A DNA stretch of 6,930 nt from Bacteroidota bacterium (GTDB taxonomy: Bacteria; Bacteroidota; Bacteroidia; NS11-12g; UBA955), in NCBI GenBank assembly GCA_009918425.1, contig RGEC01000120.1, positions 1-6,930 of the forward strand, in the 5' to 3' direction. Shown piece by piece: positions 5,615-6,930 of the stretch. Positions within the stretch are counted from its first letter, which is position 1; each line of letters begins with the position of its first letter. The position numbers were made by a program, and so were the translations under genes. The notes below the pieces were generated by a model, which saw nothing but the letters and a program-made list of their open reading frames with translations, made no database searches and was not told the origin of the DNA.

Positions 5615-6349
5615 CTATCTGACATCACACAACCTTATAAATCCCGCCAGATAAAAATCCTGCATTAATGCTTTCATTTCTGCAGAATACACACCCGGTT
5701 TTTCATAGATAATAAAATCGCTTGTAAAACCTGCTGCATGGGTTTTAGAGAGGTATAATATCACTACATGCGGTGTAGCGTCCACAAATGATTTTATGTG
5801 TATAGTGTGCTTTATATACAAAGCATTTAGTTGTGCTAATTCGTGCAAATAATGCAGATGCAAAATGGGAATTAATAAAATACAGATTCCGTCCTGTTTT
5901 AGTAGATATTTTACTTTATACGACAAGGTTTTATAGTCCAGCGTAACCGTGTGCCTTGCCCTGCGTTTGTTGTCGCTTTCGCTTGGCAATTGCCTGTCAA
6001 AAAAGGGCGGGTTGCATACTATCGCATCAAATTGCGCACCCGGTTCCCAAGTGCGTAAATCGGCTGTTTCGGCGTGTAAACGTTGTTGCCAGGGTGAATT
6101 CTTGAAATTTTCTGTGGCCTGTTTTACGCTTTCCGCATCTATGTCTATAGCCGTAAAAATCGCATCAGCAAAGCGTTGCGCCAGCATTAATGAGAGCAAA
6201 CCCGTGCCGGTGCCAATGTCCAGCACGCTCTTGGCATTTCCTATGTCCGCCATGGCGCCAAATATGCAGGCATCGGTGGTGACCGGCATACAGCCCGGTG
6301 ACTGCGCTACTTCAAACTGCTTAAAACGAAAGGGCCTTCGGGTTTTCAT
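5615..6349 (-). CDS. trmN6: tRNA1(Val) (adenine(37)-N6)-methyltransferase (TrmN6/YfiC)
   Basis: 244 residues, the same size as the E. coli enzyme. It uses S-adenosylmethionine to methylate N6 of A37 next to the anticodon of tRNA1(Val). The sequence has the family N-terminus FRFKQFEV (7-14), then MPVTTDACIFGA (21-32), SAM-binding motif I LDIGTGTGLLSLMLAQR (43-59), the acidic residue end of the next strand AIDID (67-71), the SPW motif (85-87), the catalytic N6-adenine motif NPPFF (113-117) and ARHT (131-134), which is also typical of the family. All key residues are present. The start ATG overlaps the stop of the upstream ABC ATPase gene as ATGA (6346-6349), so the two are co-transcribed and probably translationally coupled. 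The pairing with a transporter ATPase looks like operon convenience rather than a shared pathway. Other N6-methyltransferases share NPPF, but the N-terminus and SPW make TrmN6 the best call. Confidence 0.92.
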   Translation of the reverse strand: MKTRRPFRFKQFEVAQSPGCMPVTTDACIFGAMADIGNAKSVLDIGTGTGLLSLMLAQRFADAIFTAIDIDAESVKQATENFKNSPWQQRLHAETADLRTWEPGAQFDAIVCNPPFFDRQLPSESDNKRRARHTVTLDYKTLSYKVKYLLKQDGICILLIPILHLHYLHELAQLNALYIKHTIHIKSFVDATPHVVILYLSKTHAAGFTSDFIIYEKPGVYSAEMKALMQDFYLAGFIRLCDVR

Positions 6350-6930
6350 GCGCTAAACAATCCCGCAGGGTCTGTGTTTTGCAGATTTTCTTTATTCCAT
6401 TCCCAGCGGTGTTGGCGGTTTTCCTGCAGCAGCAACATGGCATCTGCGCTTTGCAGCGCCAGTTCCAGATCGTGGCTGCTAAACACAATGATTTTGCCTG
6501 TTTCGGCGCACCATCGTTGCATGCGCTCAAGCATGGTCCGGCGGCCGGGATAGTCCAAAAAGGCAAGGGGCTCATCCATCAGTATCACAGGGGTGTTTTG
6601 GGCCAACGCCCGGGCAATCATCACCTTTTGCTTTTCGCCGTCGCTGAGGGTATTGAACTGCCGATCGGCAAAATCCTGCATGCCGCACATTTCCAAAGCG
6701 CACAGCAGCTCGGTTTCGTGGTCTTTGATGTTTCCGCGCCAACCGGACACAAAACGCAGCCTGCTGCTAAAAACCACCTCTTTGGCCGTAGTTAGCGGCA
6801 TATCGGGTGGGTGGGTAAAAACCTGGCTGATTAGAGACGCACGGTTTTGAACACTTTCTTTTTGTAAATCAATTCCGTTTATAAATACGCTGCCTGACAA
6901 AGGCTTAACCAGTCCTCCCAAAATCTGCAT
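6346..6930 (-). CDS. ABC transporter ATP-binding protein, Fe3+-siderophore/cobalamin type (N-terminus outside window)
   Basis: 194 residues are visible. The ATG at the very edge is internal, because the sequence MQILGGLVKPLSG is the stretch that normally follows the Walker A motif, so the true start and Walker A lie beyond 6930. Visible parts: the FING(I)D turn (16-21), Q-loop region ISQVF (34-38), signature LSDGEKQKVMIARALA (95-110), Walker B VILMDEP (115-121), D-loop FLD (124-126) and switch SSHD (151-154). The pattern fits the FecE/FepC/BtuD branch that powers uptake of ferric siderophores, haem or cobalamin across the inner membrane with a FecCD-type permease, which would be outside the window. 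The signature has Asp where most ABC proteins have Gly (LSDGE). The substrate cannot be decided. The C-terminus is short and ends at the ATGA overlap with trmN6. Confidence 0.88.
   Translation of the reverse strand: MQILGGLVKPLSGSVFINGIDLQKESVQNRASLISQVFTHPPDMPLTTAKEVVFSSRLRFVSGWRGNIKDHETELLCALEMCGMQDFADRQFNTLSDGEKQKVMIARALAQNTPVILMDEPLAFLDYPGRRTMLERMQRWCAETGKIIVFSSHDLELALQSADAMLLLQENRQHRWEWNKENLQNTDPAGLFSA

Noticed and set aside
5291..5668. 125-codon frame on the plus strand
   Set aside because: It runs straight through the palindrome array and into the 3' end of trmN6 on the other strand; its residues are just the translated repeats.
5949..6356. 135-codon plus-strand frame opposite trmN6
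   Set aside because: Antisense shadow of a gene with all its catalytic motifs.
6379..6850. Plus-strand frames opposite the importer ATPase
   Set aside because: Antisense shadows of a gene whose ABC motifs are clear.

Overview
The window looks like chromosome from a member of the Bacteroidota, probably a Chitinophagaceae or Sphingobacteriia relative. The evidence is the protein style (Bacteroidota-like ABC-F ATPase, lipoprotein with a short signal peptide), the absence of Shine-Dalgarno sequences, and several matches to the Bacteroidota promoter consensus (-33 TTG/TTTG, about 19-21 bases, -7 TAnnTTTG). Genus level is a guess.

Layout from left to right. Positions 1-887 (+) hold the 3' end of a possible outer-membrane beta-barrel gene and, 8 bases later, a small cysteine- and tryptophan-rich lipoprotein; the two are probably one transcript. 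After 153 bases with no gene comes an ABC-F ATPase on the minus strand (1041-2966). It is divergent from a YegS-type lipid kinase (3070-3900, +). The gap between these two starts carries a perfect 12-bp-arm palindrome and a -7-like box 4 bases ahead of each ATG, so both messages may be leaderless. The kinase converges on a CapA-family metallophosphatase lipoprotein (3937-5037, -), with a weak hairpin in the 36-base gap. Next is a 577-base non-coding stretch (5038-5614). It contains a very good candidate promoter for the CapA gene, a second promoter firing the other way, and a dense cluster of small palindromes: three short-loop hairpins spaced exactly 25 bases apart, a duplicated hairpin of about 34 bases, and further stem-loops. 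Finally, on the minus strand, a Fe3+-siderophore/cobalamin-type ABC ATPase (cut by the window edge) overlaps trmN6 by 4 bases.

Most genes are housekeeping or envelope functions: ribosome-associated ATPase, lipid phosphorylation, cell-surface phosphatase, tRNA m6A methylation and metal/cofactor import. I see no defence island, mobile gene, CRISPR array or multi-gene novel system. The parts worth a second look are regulatory and repetitive: the divergent leaderless-looking promoter pair around the palindrome, the 25-base-spaced hairpin array, and a possible small RNA upstream of it.
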